Assembly: GCA_016187395.1 (NCBI GenBank)
Contig: JACPJV010000006.1
Span: forward strand, 1-62,344
Length of the DNA stretch: 62,344 bases
Source of the DNA: Candidatus Aenigmatarchaeota archaeon
GTDB taxonomy: Archaea; Aenigmatarchaeota; Aenigmatarchaeia; GW2011-AR5; JACRAC01
Direction of reading: 5' to 3'
The translations under genes were made by a program, and so were the position numbers. This document shows, in pieces, positions 8,929 through 16,952 of the stretch (the stretch's first letter is position 1; every line of letters begins with the position of its first letter). The notes below the pieces were generated by a model. The model saw nothing but the letters and a program-made list of their open reading frames with translations, made no database searches and was not told the origin of the DNA.

Positions 8929-9582
8929 CTATATCTTTCTTATCAAAACATTAAACCTGAATCTTGCATTTTCATATCCTTCTAGTTCGTGATCAAAAAT
9001 CTCTGCATCTGGAAATGCCCTGAAGAAATCTCTTTCATAAAACAGTCTCGTAAGATTGTGCGTTTCAGGTTCTTTTGCCTTTTCATACTCTGTTCGTTTC
9101 GCTGAATTGGGGATATCAGCTATGTAAATGATGCCATTTCTATCACAAACCCTTAGCATTTCCAGCACAGACTTTCTTGCATATTCTGGATCAGGGAAGT
9201 ACTGGAACATCGAATGACAGAGTATCTTATCAAAGGAGCCGTCTGCAAAAGGCAGGCGGCTTGCTTCCCCCAATATCCTTGGGGTATGGTTTGGGACATA
9301 TCTGATCATGGAAAGTGAAGCATCGACTCCAATAATTTTTGGTGCACATCTTGATAATGGAACTGTTATAACCCCAGCTCCGCATCCCACATCCAATACC
9401 CTATCGTTCTCTTTTATCTCCAACTTCTCAGCAATAGAACCTACAAGCTTCCTAAGCGTTCTATCTGACAATTTGGCAAGTCTATGACTGTATCCACTCA
9501 TTCTTCTAAGATCCTTCCATCTTCCTTTACCCCTTCTTTCCCAGTATGCTCTCCAGTCTTTGTAATCTCTGTATTTTTCCAT
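8929..9582 (-). CDS. SAM-dependent methyltransferase (UbiE/MenG-like class I)
   Basis: About 217 aa from the Met in 'MEKYRDYKDWRAYWERRGKG'; the 30 residues upstream in the ORF track overlap the divergent promoter and are not used. Motif I is 'VLDVGCGAGVITVPLSRC', motif II 'IIGVDASLSMI', then 'ASRLPFADGSFDKILCHSMFQYFPD' as in class I methyltransferases of the Methyltransf_11 type. The substrate cannot be inferred. A shared TATA region (CTTTTATAC) lies ~22 bp from both this start and the start of the ThiL-like pseudogene. Confidence 0.8.
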   Translation of the reverse strand: MEKYRDYKDWRAYWERRGKGRWKDLRRMSGYSHRLAKLSDRTLRKLVGSIAEKLEIKENDRVLDVGCGAGVITVPLSRCAPKIIGVDASLSMIRYVPNHTPRILGEASRLPFADGSFDKILCHSMFQYFPDPEYARKSVLEMLRVCDRNGIIYIADIPNSAKRTEYEKAKEPETHNLTRLFYERDFFRAFPDAEIFDHELEGYENARFRFNVLIRKI

Positions 9583-9625
9583 CAATATGATAAGCCTTTT
9601 ATACTTTAATCTCTTAGGCAGAGCT

Positions 9626-10500
9626 ATGGACGAGATGGAAATTATTAAAATTCTAAGACGCAGATTGCACAAGCCGCGCTATCTGAAAACATGGCTCGAT
9701 GAAGACTGCGAGATTATCGAATCTCCGAAGGGGTTTCTTCTTGCAACAGTAGATACGGCATCGGAAGGCGCTGATTTTCCATCGGACGCACCAAATGACT
9801 CTATAGGATATTTCTGCACTTCGCTGAGTCTTAGTGATATAGCTGCCTGTGGAGGAATTCCACTAGGCTAATTGGAGGTGATACAAATTCCTCGCATGAA
9901 TTCAGTCTTTCCGTAGTTAGTCTGGGAAATGTCGAGAAGAATCATGTATTACGCAGGCACAAGGCAAGAGTCGGGGACTTGGTTGGTGTGACAGGAGAAC
10001 TCAGCAGATTTAACGAAGGTTTTTTCGCTTACAAACAAGGGGGCGCTAAAGGGGTCGATTTTCAAAGAATGTTGGTGCAAAAACCACCGATAGAAAAAGG
10101 TAGAATATTGGCTTCTTCTGGATGCACTAGTTGCATAGACCTTCCCGACGGGCTTATAAAAGCATTGAACGATACCGCGGGAGATTATGGATTTGTGATT
10201 GATGATTCTGAAATCCCTGTGAACATGGGAGATTATAAGGCAAGTGGTATGAAAATAAGGTATAGGCATGAAATGGCATCGTACCCGGCTGGGGATATCG
10301 AATTGTTATTCACCATCCCAGAAAAAAGGAGGGGAAGTCTTGAAGAAAAATTCGGATATGCTGGATTGAAAATTTACTGGATTGGTAAGGTTGTTTCTAA
10401 ACCAGGTATTCATATCGATTCAGGAGGCGGCAAATTGCTTGAACCAGGGGTTGCCGGTTTTGTCCATCGATTCAAAGGAAAAATGCTTTTCGACAGGTGA
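9626..10500 (+). pseudogene. thiL: Thiamine-monophosphate kinase / AIR-synthase-like gene, frameshifted with internal deletion
   Basis: Two frames carry halves of one ThiL/PurM-like protein. The first (from 9626) has 'FLLATVDTASEGADF' and 'SLSLSDIAACGGIPLG', then stops at 9871. The second frame resumes directly with 'LIGGDTNSS', then 'RVGDLVGVTGELS', 'DLPDGLIKAL' and the C-terminal 'GIHIDSGGGKLL'. In ThiL roughly 45 residues normally separate the 'DIAAMGG.P' and 'IGGDT' motifs, so about 40 codons are missing at the junction and the frame is shifted. The Mg/ATP-binding region is thereby damaged. It is translationally adjacent to the NUDIX gene. A sequencing error alone would not explain the missing segment. 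Confidence 0.75.
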
Positions 10501-11030
10501 TGGTTATGAGCGATGAACTGCTAGATATTGTGGATGGGAAAAATGTAGTTATTGGGCAAGAAAAGCGTGATGTTGCACATTCCAAAGGTCTTTTCCACAG
10601 GGCTGTTAACATTTTCATTTTCAATCCAGAAGGCAAGATTTTTTTGCAGAAGAGAAGCGCAAACAAGGACGTATGCCCATCAACTTGGGATCTCAGCGCC
10701 TCAGAAACCTTGAAGTCAGGAGAGGACCATCATCAGGCAGCTATGAGAGGTGTTCAGGAGGAACTTGGAATAAAACCCAGGCTCATCAAAATCAGAGGCA
10801 TTCATTTACAGAAGAACGAGTATTTCAACGGCAGAATAAGGGATTATGAGTTTGTTGAGTTGTACAAGGCTGTTCATGAAGGGAAGATAAATCTGGATAA
10901 AGATGAAATTGCTGAGGGTCGTTTCTTCGATGCAGAAGAGATAAAGAGAACGCTGAAGGATAACAAGAATAAATTTACCCCATGGTTTCTTGATGAATGG
11001 AAGTTCATGGAAGAGAACAATTTAGTTTAG
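10500..11030 (+). CDS. NUDIX hydrolase (YfcD/IPP-isomerase-like)
   Basis: About 176 aa. It has 'RDVAHSKGLFHRAVNIFIFN', 'FLQKRSANKDVCPSTWDLSA' and a Nudix-type box beginning 'ETLKSGEDHHQAAMRGVQEE' followed by 'LGI'. The box departs from the consensus GX5EX7REUXEEXGU by having S-A-S-E at the start and VQEE instead of REUxEE, so activity may be altered. The family hydrolyses nucleoside or isoprenoid diphosphates. The ATG overlaps the TGA of the upstream pseudogene (GTGATGG), so it was probably translationally coupled. An isopentenyl-diphosphate isomerase activity is possible but not supported by specific residues. Confidence 0.75.
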   Translation: MVMSDELLDIVDGKNVVIGQEKRDVAHSKGLFHRAVNIFIFNPEGKIFLQKRSANKDVCPSTWDLSASETLKSGEDHHQAAMRGVQEELGIKPRLIKIRGIHLQKNEYFNGRIRDYEFVELYKAVHEGKINLDKDEIAEGRFFDAEEIKRTLKDNKNKFTPWFLDEWKFMEENNLV

Positions 11031-11177
11031 ACTCCACGGATCCTTTTATATCAACAACCGAGATTGTTCTTTCTGATTCCCAGGATTCCAATCTTTTTTT
11101 GGCTTGGCCATATATGGCGTAGGAGTCACAAAGCTATTAAACGCTTCTGCTGCACCTAATTTTTAGGTAGAGGAACA

Positions 11178-11621
11178 ATGCCCAGAAAAATCCTCTTCGT
11201 CTGCATGTACAACGCAGGACGAAGTCCTTTTGCGGAGTATGCGATGAGGCAGGCGCTGGATGAAAGAGGAATAGAAGGCGTAGAAGTCTATTCCGCAGGG
11301 CTGAGCGAAGGAACAAGGGAATCTTTGCCTGCACCGTCCCCGGTTTTAGAGGCATCAATGAAATTAGGCGTCAACGTAGCGGGGCACCGCAGGAAGCGGC
11401 TTACAGAGGAAATGGTGAAGAGGGCGAACGAGATATACGTCTTCGAAAGGGAGCATCAGAGGCAAATACAGGCGGCGTATCCGGAAGCTGAGTGGAAGGT
11501 TTACGTGCTTAGAGAAATTCAGGACCTGAAAGGAACGCCCGTTGAAACGCATGTGAAACATCTCAGGGAAATCAGGGATGCGGTGGAAGAGCTGGTTGAA
11601 AAAGAAATTGCCGCAGGATAG
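11178..11621 (+). CDS. Low-molecular-weight protein tyrosine phosphatase / arsenate-reductase-like
   Basis: 147 aa. The N-terminal P-loop 'ILFVCMYNAGRSPFAEY' contains the CX5RS signature of LMW-PTP and ArsC-type thioredoxin-linked arsenate reductases. It is followed by 'VYSAGLSEG' and the conserved 'LGVNVAGHR'. The usual C-terminal DPY acid motif is not obvious; 'VLREIQDLKG' stands at that position. The start has a purine-rich AGGTAGAGG just upstream. Its TAG stop abuts the stop codon of convergent thrS with no spacer (TAGCTA). The substrate is not predictable. Confidence 0.8.
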   Translation: MPRKILFVCMYNAGRSPFAEYAMRQALDERGIEGVEVYSAGLSEGTRESLPAPSPVLEASMKLGVNVAGHRRKRLTEEMVKRANEIYVFEREHQRQIQAAYPEAEWKVYVLREIQDLKGTPVETHVKHLREIRDAVEELVEKEIAAG

Positions 11622-13310
11622 CTATCTGAATTTCTCAACATCCTCCTTAATCCTCTTCACGAAATCCTCCACCTTCACGCCGTATTCAACCTTCCCTTCC
11701 CTTGTTCTTACTGCGATTGTGCCTTTCTCCTCCTCCTTGCCGCCTGTGATAATCATAAATGGAATTTTCTGGAGCTGCGCCTCTCTTATTTTATATTGGA
11801 TTGTATGAGATTGCTCATCAAGTTCTGTTCTTATTCCAGCTTCCTTAAGCTTTTCCAAAATGCCTTCCGCATAATCCCTGTTTTCATCAGATATCGGCAG
11901 AATCTTGACCTGCACAGGCGCGAGCCAGAGAGGGAATTTTCCCTGATAATGCTCGACTAATATTCCTATAAATCTCTCAAGGCTTCCATAGATTGCGCGG
12001 TGGATTATCACAGGCCTGTGGTTCTTGCCATCCTCGCCGACGTAGCTGACGTCGAACCGCTCAGGCATCTGGAAATCCGCCTGTATGGTTGCCAGTTGCC
12101 AGAACCTGCCCAACGAGTCCTTGATATGGAAATCTATCTTCGGGCCATAGAATGATCCTTCGCCTGCGTTAACCTTGTATTTCAGCTTTTTCTCTTTCAG
12201 CGCATTCTCAAGCGCCCTTTCTGCCTTGTCCCATAATTTCCTGTCGCCCATGGATTTCTCAGGCCTCGTGGATAATTCCACGCGATATTCAAAGCCGAAT
12301 GTCTTATAGAAATAATCCACCAGCTCCACTGCTTTCGCAAGCTCATCTTCAAGCTGGTCCTCGCGGACAAAGAGATGCGCGTCATCCTGCGTAAGCGCGC
12401 GCACCCTGAATAAGCCCGAGAGCACGCCGCTCAGTTCGTTCCTATGAACAAGACCAAACTCTGCGAGCCGCAGAGGCAGATCCTTGTAGCTGCGCGAGCG
12501 TGTCTTGAAAACTAAAATAGCGCCAGGGCAGTTCATCGGCTTTACCGCATAATCATCTTCATCGACAGTCGTGAAGAACATATTGTCCTTGTAATGCTCC
12601 CAGTGCCCGCTTATCTGCCATATAGCCTTGCTCATCACAAGCGGCGTCTTCAGTTCCTGGTAGCCGCGCTCCAGCTGGATTTTTCTGGAAAACTGCTCCA
12701 GTATATTTCTTATTATCATGCCTTTGTGGTGGAAAAAAACCATGCCAGGCGCAACCTCGTGGAAGCTGTATAGATCAAGGTTCTGCCCGATAATCCTGTG
12801 GTCGCTGTCACTCAGTTTTTCTGCCTCTATCGTAGGCCTCTTGCCAAGCCTCTGGACAGTTGATTTTATCCCTGCGCTTTCTTTTCCCGCCTTGCCTTCA
12901 GCTGCGCCATAAACCCGCGACTGCTCTGCAAGCGGATGGCCCTTGACTGACAAAGCCAGTTTCTTGTTCCATCCGAAAGGAGCGCGATGAACTTCAATCT
13001 TATTCTTTTTCGCCTCCTCTTCCATTGCCTTTATGATTTTAATTGCGTCAGCAGGCTTTGCTAAATTTGCACTTAGATGAGCGAACGGATAGATGAGTAT
13101 GACGTTCGCCTTTATCTTTTTGAGGAATTCCTTTGCATCCCCGATAACTTTTTCCGCAATGCCTTCTTTATCCCCTTTCTCCACGCACGTGAAAAGAACC
13201 AGAGCATCTTCCAGCCGGTGTTTTTTCCTCTCCACAGATTCCGCTCCCTTTATTTCCTTCTCCAGCGGCTCATATTCTATCCAATCCACGTGCGTCTGAA
13301 GTATGCGCAT
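11622..13310 (-). CDS. thrS: Threonyl-tRNA synthetase, archaeal type
   Basis: 562 aa. Residues 1-~135 ('MRILQTHVDWIEYEPL', 'LIYPFAHLSANLAKPADA') are the archaeal D-aminoacyl-tRNA-deacylase-like editing domain. The class II catalytic core has 'MNCPGAILVFK', motif 2 'GLVHRNELSGVLSGLFRVR', 'QDDAHLF' and motif 3 'HRAIYGSLERFIGILVEHY'. Cys of MNCPG, His of DDAHLF and His of HRAI are the expected zinc ligands. The C-terminal anticodon-binding domain begins 'LWLAPVQVKILPI'. It charges tRNA-Thr. Divergent neighbours are spaced closely and it is convergent with the LMW-PTP gene. Confidence 0.93.
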   Translation of the reverse strand: MRILQTHVDWIEYEPLEKEIKGAESVERKKHRLEDALVLFTCVEKGDKEGIAEKVIGDAKEFLKKIKANVILIYPFAHLSANLAKPADAIKIIKAMEEEAKKNKIEVHRAPFGWNKKLALSVKGHPLAEQSRVYGAAEGKAGKESAGIKSTVQRLGKRPTIEAEKLSDSDHRIIGQNLDLYSFHEVAPGMVFFHHKGMIIRNILEQFSRKIQLERGYQELKTPLVMSKAIWQISGHWEHYKDNMFFTTVDEDDYAVKPMNCPGAILVFKTRSRSYKDLPLRLAEFGLVHRNELSGVLSGLFRVRALTQDDAHLFVREDQLEDELAKAVELVDYFYKTFGFEYRVELSTRPEKSMGDRKLWDKAERALENALKEKKLKYKVNAGEGSFYGPKIDFHIKDSLGRFWQLATIQADFQMPERFDVSYVGEDGKNHRPVIIHRAIYGSLERFIGILVEHYQGKFPLWLAPVQVKILPISDENRDYAEGILEKLKEAGIRTELDEQSHTIQYKIREAQLQKIPFMIITGGKEEEKGTIAVRTREGKVEYGVKVEDFVKRIKEDVEKFR

Positions 13311-13358
13311 AAGATCAATTCACTATAAGTATAGAAAAAGTACTAATTAAAATGCGAA

Positions 13359-13598
13359 TCATCCCATCGTATAAGGAGTAGTGGTAAGTTCCTCAGGACC
13401 GCCACAGGGTCTTCTTTCATTCAAAACCCTGTATCTTCCATCCTCTGTCTTTAATGTGAGCTCTGTGCCGACAGGATATCTTCCTATGTGCGCATGCCTC
13501 AGGGGGACTTCTCTGCCGTTCTCTGTCCTTATAAAAGGACCGTGTCTTCCCATCCCTACAATTGTTGTAAATGGTGTTCCTGAATTGTTCTTTCCCAT
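13359..13598 (-). CDS. Small conserved-looking protein, unknown
   Basis: 79 aa from the ATG giving 'MGKNNSGTPFTTIVGMGRHG'. This start is ~26 bp from ATATTTAATC, the TATA box it appears to share with the divergent lipoprotein gene at 13650. The sequence alternates beta-like strands ('GPFIRTENGREVPLRHA', 'VGTELTLKTEDGRYRVL') and could be a small beta barrel, but I recognise no family. The last ~15 residues look unstructured. No signal peptide or membrane segment. Confidence 0.6.
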   Translation of the reverse strand: MGKNNSGTPFTTIVGMGRHGPFIRTENGREVPLRHAHIGRYPVGTELTLKTEDGRYRVLNERRPCGGPEELTTTPYTMG

Positions 13599-13649
13599 TC
13601 CCAATTTATGGGATAGAAACATATTTAATCGTTTAATTCAAGTAATCGC

Positions 13650-14444
13650 ATGAAAATCATTTCAATTCTTCCTATATTATCAATACTAATTGTAGCTGGT
13701 TGCGTGGGGCAGACAAGCCAGAACGTCGGAGAGCTTTTTCTGGGTTACGCAGAAAAGTCAGCTTCCATAGATAATTACCGGATCCACTATGAAACAGACT
13801 ACCGAATAGAGGGATCGGGCCAGTCGCTGGATTTGGATGGAGAGATGCTCATAAACGAGCAAGGCGATGATTCTTACGTGTTCTATAGCTTCCAGGATCC
13901 AACTTCCCTGAGAACTGTAGAATCGCACGTATACAAGATAGACAGCAACATCTATTCATGCGTCTGGGAAAAAGGCTCGACGCAAAAAAGATGCATAGAA
14001 ACGAAAAACGTGCCGGAAGACCTTGCGCCAGACCCTGTGCAGGAGCGAAGGCAAATACAGGCGCTTCTTGACGAAGGCGTTGTCACACTTGCATACGAAG
14101 GGAGAAAATCAGCCGCCGGATACAATTGCGACAGCATTGTTATTGAATATGATCTTGACAAGCTGAAAGAAAAAGCCCCTCTTGCAGCAATAGGGAGCGA
14201 GATAACATTCATGCGGCAATCGCAGTGTTACGAAATAGATTCAGGCCTTCCATTGATAATGACCCTGAATATGCGCCTCCTTCAAGGGGATGGCGCAATT
14301 GAAAGCACACTTGCAACAACAGCCACTGAATTTTCAAGGGTAAATTCAGAAATAAGCCTTCCGGAAGATGTTGAGATAGCAGACCTGGGGTCAGGGGTTT
14401 TCGGAAACATAACAGGATTTGGAACCAATGAATCTGAGGAATAG
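13650..14444 (+). CDS. Secreted lipoprotein, LolA-like layout
   Basis: 264 aa with a lipoprotein signal 'ILPILSILIVAGC' (lipobox Cys at residue ~18). The mature part contains an 'HVYKIDSNIYSCVWEKGS' strand, two Cys-bearing strands ('GYNCDSIVIEYDL', 'QSQCYEIDSGLP') and a C-terminal 'ISLPEDVEI' segment. This arrangement resembles LolA/DUF4412-like beta sheets used to carry or sense hydrophobic molecules, but similarity is only structural guesswork. The secreted proteins at 24805 and 54920 have a similar plan. Leaderless: TATA ~26 bp upstream, shared with the gene at 13359-13598. Confidence 0.7.
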   Translation: MKIISILPILSILIVAGCVGQTSQNVGELFLGYAEKSASIDNYRIHYETDYRIEGSGQSLDLDGEMLINEQGDDSYVFYSFQDPTSLRTVESHVYKIDSNIYSCVWEKGSTQKRCIETKNVPEDLAPDPVQERRQIQALLDEGVVTLAYEGRKSAAGYNCDSIVIEYDLDKLKEKAPLAAIGSEITFMRQSQCYEIDSGLPLIMTLNMRLLQGDGAIESTLATTATEFSRVNSEISLPEDVEIADLGSGVFGNITGFGTNESEE

Positions 14445-14456
14445 AGGACAACCGCA

Positions 14457-14720
14457 TCAGCAAAATCCCTGAGTAAGTTCAAGTTCAGGATCCATAGGTG
14501 TAATTGCAACGAATCTCGGTTTCCCAAGTCTTCTGAATTCCTTGGGGGTTAAGTTGTATCCAAGACCTTCTCCACAGTAAGCGGCTCTTTTTTCATCAGC
14601 ATCCACTAATCTCATAGTATAACGCCTCCCTACCAGAATTACGCCGTCACCTTCACCCGAAACATCTTCATCTTCATATGGAAGAACCTCAATCAGTGTT
14701 CCAATCTGATCAACAATCAT
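14457..14720 (-). CDS. Small hypothetical protein downstream of TrmB-type regulator
   Basis: 87 aa. A strong ribosome-binding site AAGGAG stands four bases upstream of the ATG at 14720 ('MIVDQIGTLIEVLPYEDED'), so I prefer it to the track start at 14744. The protein is acidic in the middle and has a 'GDGVILVGRRYTMRLV' beta segment. No family recognised. It follows the TrmB-family gene by 40 bp on the same strand and is probably cotranscribed. Confidence 0.6.
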   Translation of the reverse strand: MIVDQIGTLIEVLPYEDEDVSGEGDGVILVGRRYTMRLVDADEKRAAYCGEGLGYNLTPKEFRRLGKPRFVAITPMDPELELTQGFC

Positions 14721-14760
14721 GTTTCTCCTTCCAAAAAGTCGCATAGAATCACAGCAGGAT

Positions 14761-15588
14761 CTACTTCACAGGCTTTGCCTGCTTCCATACCATGTCGTAA
14801 ACTGGCTCCAGGAATCTGGAAGAGGCGTGAGAGCTTTGCGTCCAAAAAGCAATGTCCTGCGTAGGATGAGTCTTCGCATCATCTGTAAGGCCCATCAGGA
14901 ACTCATTCCCGTCAACTATTACGCAATGTCCGAGTATTTTATCAACGTTCTCAATACTCGATACGTCTCTGACATCTGCATACTTGGCAAGCAGTTTTGC
15001 CTGCTCGCCGGTATTTTTCTCGATAGGGGCAAGAATTTTGATCTTCACCCCATTTTCAGAAAGTCTTTTGAACAGAAGCATCTTATTCTCGGCAGTTTCA
15101 TTCAACATGTTTGGAGTTAGAAGCATCTTTACGTGCTTCTTCGATCTTTTCATCATGCTTTCCAGATGCTGGTGCAGCGCATATCTGCCTTTAATGGAGC
15201 CTGATAATTCTTCCGGCTGCACAACCTTCATGCTGCCTTTATGCAGCTTCTGCAACTCCCTGATAATATCCGAATTTTTCATCCTGTCTATCTTGTGCAC
15301 CCGCTCTTCAGTCATTTCCCTTATGCGCTTTTTAGCCCTGTCGAATGCCTCATGCGGAGCCACAGCAACATAGCGCATAGGTTTTCCAGGCTGGACTATG
15401 ACAAAGCCCAGATCTGCAAGTGATTGCAGAACATCATAGCATCTTGATCTGGGAACATTAGAAATATCTGACAACTCTCCGGCCGTGGATGCGCCGCGAG
15501 AAAGCAGCGCTGCCCAGAGGTTTCTCTGATACTTATTAAGGCCTATAGCCCTCAACGCATCCATAGTTTTCGACGAAGCAAGTACCAT
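14761..15588 (-). CDS. TrmB-family transcriptional regulator
   Basis: About 275 aa from the Met giving 'MVLASSKTMDALRAIGLNKY'. The N-terminal winged helix ('NLWAALLSRGASTAGELSDI', 'NVPRSRCYDVLQSLADLGFV', 'GKPMRYVAVAP') is the TrmB/Sugar_trans type. A short coiled coil precedes a PLD-like effector domain ending 'LGHCVIVDGNEFLMGLTDD'. TrmB proteins are archaeal regulators, often of sugar metabolism; the ligand here is unknown. The 39 bases upstream in the ORF track cover a perfect palindrome at 15601-15624 and are excluded. Autoregulation through this palindrome is likely (inference). Confidence 0.82.
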   Translation of the reverse strand: MVLASSKTMDALRAIGLNKYQRNLWAALLSRGASTAGELSDISNVPRSRCYDVLQSLADLGFVIVQPGKPMRYVAVAPHEAFDRAKKRIREMTEERVHKIDRMKNSDIIRELQKLHKGSMKVVQPEELSGSIKGRYALHQHLESMMKRSKKHVKMLLTPNMLNETAENKMLLFKRLSENGVKIKILAPIEKNTGEQAKLLAKYADVRDVSSIENVDKILGHCVIVDGNEFLMGLTDDAKTHPTQDIAFWTQSSHASSRFLEPVYDMVWKQAKPVK

Positions 15589-15600
15589 CGTACCACACCC

Positions 15601-15624
15601 CACGGTGCGTTGCAACGCACCGTG
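15601..15624. promoter_or_regulatory. Perfect 24-bp palindrome upstream of TrmB-type gene
   Basis: The arm CACGGTGCGTTG is followed immediately by its exact reverse complement, with no loop. It lies 13-36 bp upstream of the preferred start of the TrmB-family gene and downstream of a TATA-like element (ACTAAATAG at ~15650). This fits an operator for the dimeric regulator itself acting as a roadblock. A hairpin in the 5' leader is the alternative. Confidence 0.6.
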
Positions 15625-15883
15625 CATTCGTTAGCACAACTCACACTACTATTTAGTGGATTCTGATTTTTAAGCTTTAAATCCCTTTTGCACCCAGCTT
15701 AATTATTATAAAGTGGCTAATATCAGCCCTTTTCATAACCTATAGGCGAGAACTATTAAAAGGTTTTTTGCGTGCATTGAAAACGTATGCTTAAAAACAT
15801 TTGCTATCGATATGCGTATATACGGTCATACGAAAGGCTTAAATAATTTACTTTATAGTAATGACTTTCGATAGGTGAAAAAA
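15625..15883. other. Intergenic region, AT-rich promoters
   Basis: About 260 bp between divergent genes. It holds a TATA-like element for the TrmB gene near 15650 and GGCTTAAATAATTTA at ~15832-15847 for the downstream plus-strand gene. The intervening sequence is AT-rich with no ORF or tRNA that I can support. Confidence 0.5.
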
Positions 15884-16624
15884 ATGAGTGGTGAAGACGT
15901 GGATAAAACTTTCATGACCAGGGAAGATTTGAGAAAACCAGGAGAAGAGAAACGCCGAAAAGTCATTGTACACAGGGTTACATTCCAGAGACCCGAAGAG
16001 GCCCTGGTGAGCCATACTATCAAGGAAGGAGACATGGCAACAAAAGTGGTGAGAAAAATATATGATTATACCCTTCAAAGAATGGCAGAGGGGGAAAGAC
16101 CGGATTATGTAGCTGACATGAAAGAAGATGAAGAGGTTGTCAAGAGAATTCTGCTTAAGAGATTCGATGCAAATGACAGCGATGATATCGAAACAATCCG
16201 CTGGCTTCATAAAACAAGAGAGGGCTTGGTGTATTCTGCAGCAAGGCTTTTTGTCAGTCCAGAATGCAGGCAGGTTTCCAGGACCCACGCAAATATTGTT
16301 CTTAAGGCAAGATTAGCAGAAGGAAGCGGTGGAGTAGTGGAAGAATACTTTGAGTTGCACGATTTGCCTCCGTACAGGGGTGTGCCAAAAACCCGCGTTT
16401 ACAGGGACCATCTTTTCGGAGAATTTTCAACTGAACAGCGCGAGAGATTAATAGCGGCAGGAATCGTAAGGCACGGAACTCAGGATAGTGATTTGGTTAG
16501 AGTCCCGTACAAAGTAGTCCCAGGAAAGCCCTGGAAGCTTCGGGATCAGGACGTAGTAGGTCTTGGTGGGGAGATAGGACAGGACGTCAAACTCACTTAT
16601 TCTGTAACCGCAGAATATGAATAA
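15884..16624 (+). CDS. Hypothetical protein, ~246 aa
   Basis: The ATG at 15884 ('MSGEDVDKTFMTRED') is preferred over the GTG nine bases upstream; a TTAAATAA box lies ~43 bp upstream, leaving a short leader. The protein is charged, with no signal peptide or membrane segment. Residues ~85-150 are helical and the C-terminal third is beta-rich, ending 'GQDVKLTYSVTAEYE'. 'DLPPYRGVPKTRVYRDHLFG' is a distinctive loop. I recognise no family. Confidence 0.6.
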   Translation: MSGEDVDKTFMTREDLRKPGEEKRRKVIVHRVTFQRPEEALVSHTIKEGDMATKVVRKIYDYTLQRMAEGERPDYVADMKEDEEVVKRILLKRFDANDSDDIETIRWLHKTREGLVYSAARLFVSPECRQVSRTHANIVLKARLAEGSGGVVEEYFELHDLPPYRGVPKTRVYRDHLFGEFSTEQRERLIAAGIVRHGTQDSDLVRVPYKVVPGKPWKLRDQDVVGLGGEIGQDVKLTYSVTAEYE

Positions 16625-16631
16625 ATAGCTT

Positions 16632-16829
16632 TGTAGAAATTCTTAGATTTCGAGAGCGGCTTCCTAATGATTTCGGCAAGGATTTCTACAGAGCTGTTAT
16701 TTTTAATGTGAAACAAGGATCCCATGCGAATCGAAGATTCGCATGTACAGGTGAACCAAAGGTTCACCTTGTAAAGCTGCAGGTTTTGCGAGGAGGCTTC
16801 CGCAGATAAAAGATGACCAACTCAATGAA
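16632..16829 (+). other. Intergenic region with tandem hairpins and a partial repeat copy
   Basis: Contains the inverted repeat TGTAGAAAT (16632-16640) / ATTTCTACA (16682-16690), then a copy of the repeat-family left end TTTAATGTGAAACAAGGA at ~16703-16719. This is followed by two perfect or near-perfect hairpins: CATGCGAATC-gaa-GATTCGCATG (16723-16745) and GGTGAACC-aaa-GGTTCACC within TACA/TGTA (16746-16773). A GC-rich stem-like CTGCAGG...TTCCGCAG follows. A complete repeat copy starts directly downstream. No ORF is supported. It could encode a small structured RNA or be a decayed repeat with an insertion. Confidence 0.5.
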
Positions 16830-16927
16830 TTTAATGTGAAACAAGGAAATAATACCGGCATATCCTTGTTTCACAGTATAGTGCACAAGGAATTACCATA
16901 TCCCAACTTATTCCTTGTAGCACTATA
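16830..16927 (+). repeat. Two-hairpin (REPIN-like) repeat, copy R1
   Basis: Hairpin A GTGAAACAAGGA...TCCTTGTTTCAC encloses AATAATACCGGCATA. The linker AGTATA leads to hairpin B GTGCACAAGGAAT...ATTCCTTGTAGCAC, ending in TATA. Nearly identical to copies R5 and R8. The terminal CACTATATAAG is centred ~26 bp before the NAD kinase ATG and looks like its TATA box. Confidence 0.85.
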
Positions 16928-16952
16928 TAAGCTTCTTCTAGCGTCTATTTTT

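Noticed and set aside
11031-11177. Gene or tRNA in the NUDIX/LMW-PTP gap
   Set aside because: Only AT-rich promoter-like sequence is seen.
16632-16690. H/ACA guide RNA
   Set aside because: The inverted repeat ends in ACA, but ACA is part of the stem and no pseudouridylation pocket or K-turn is evident.
16836-16952. N-terminal extension of NAD kinase
   Set aside because: It is translated repeat R1 plus the TATA region, not protein-coding.
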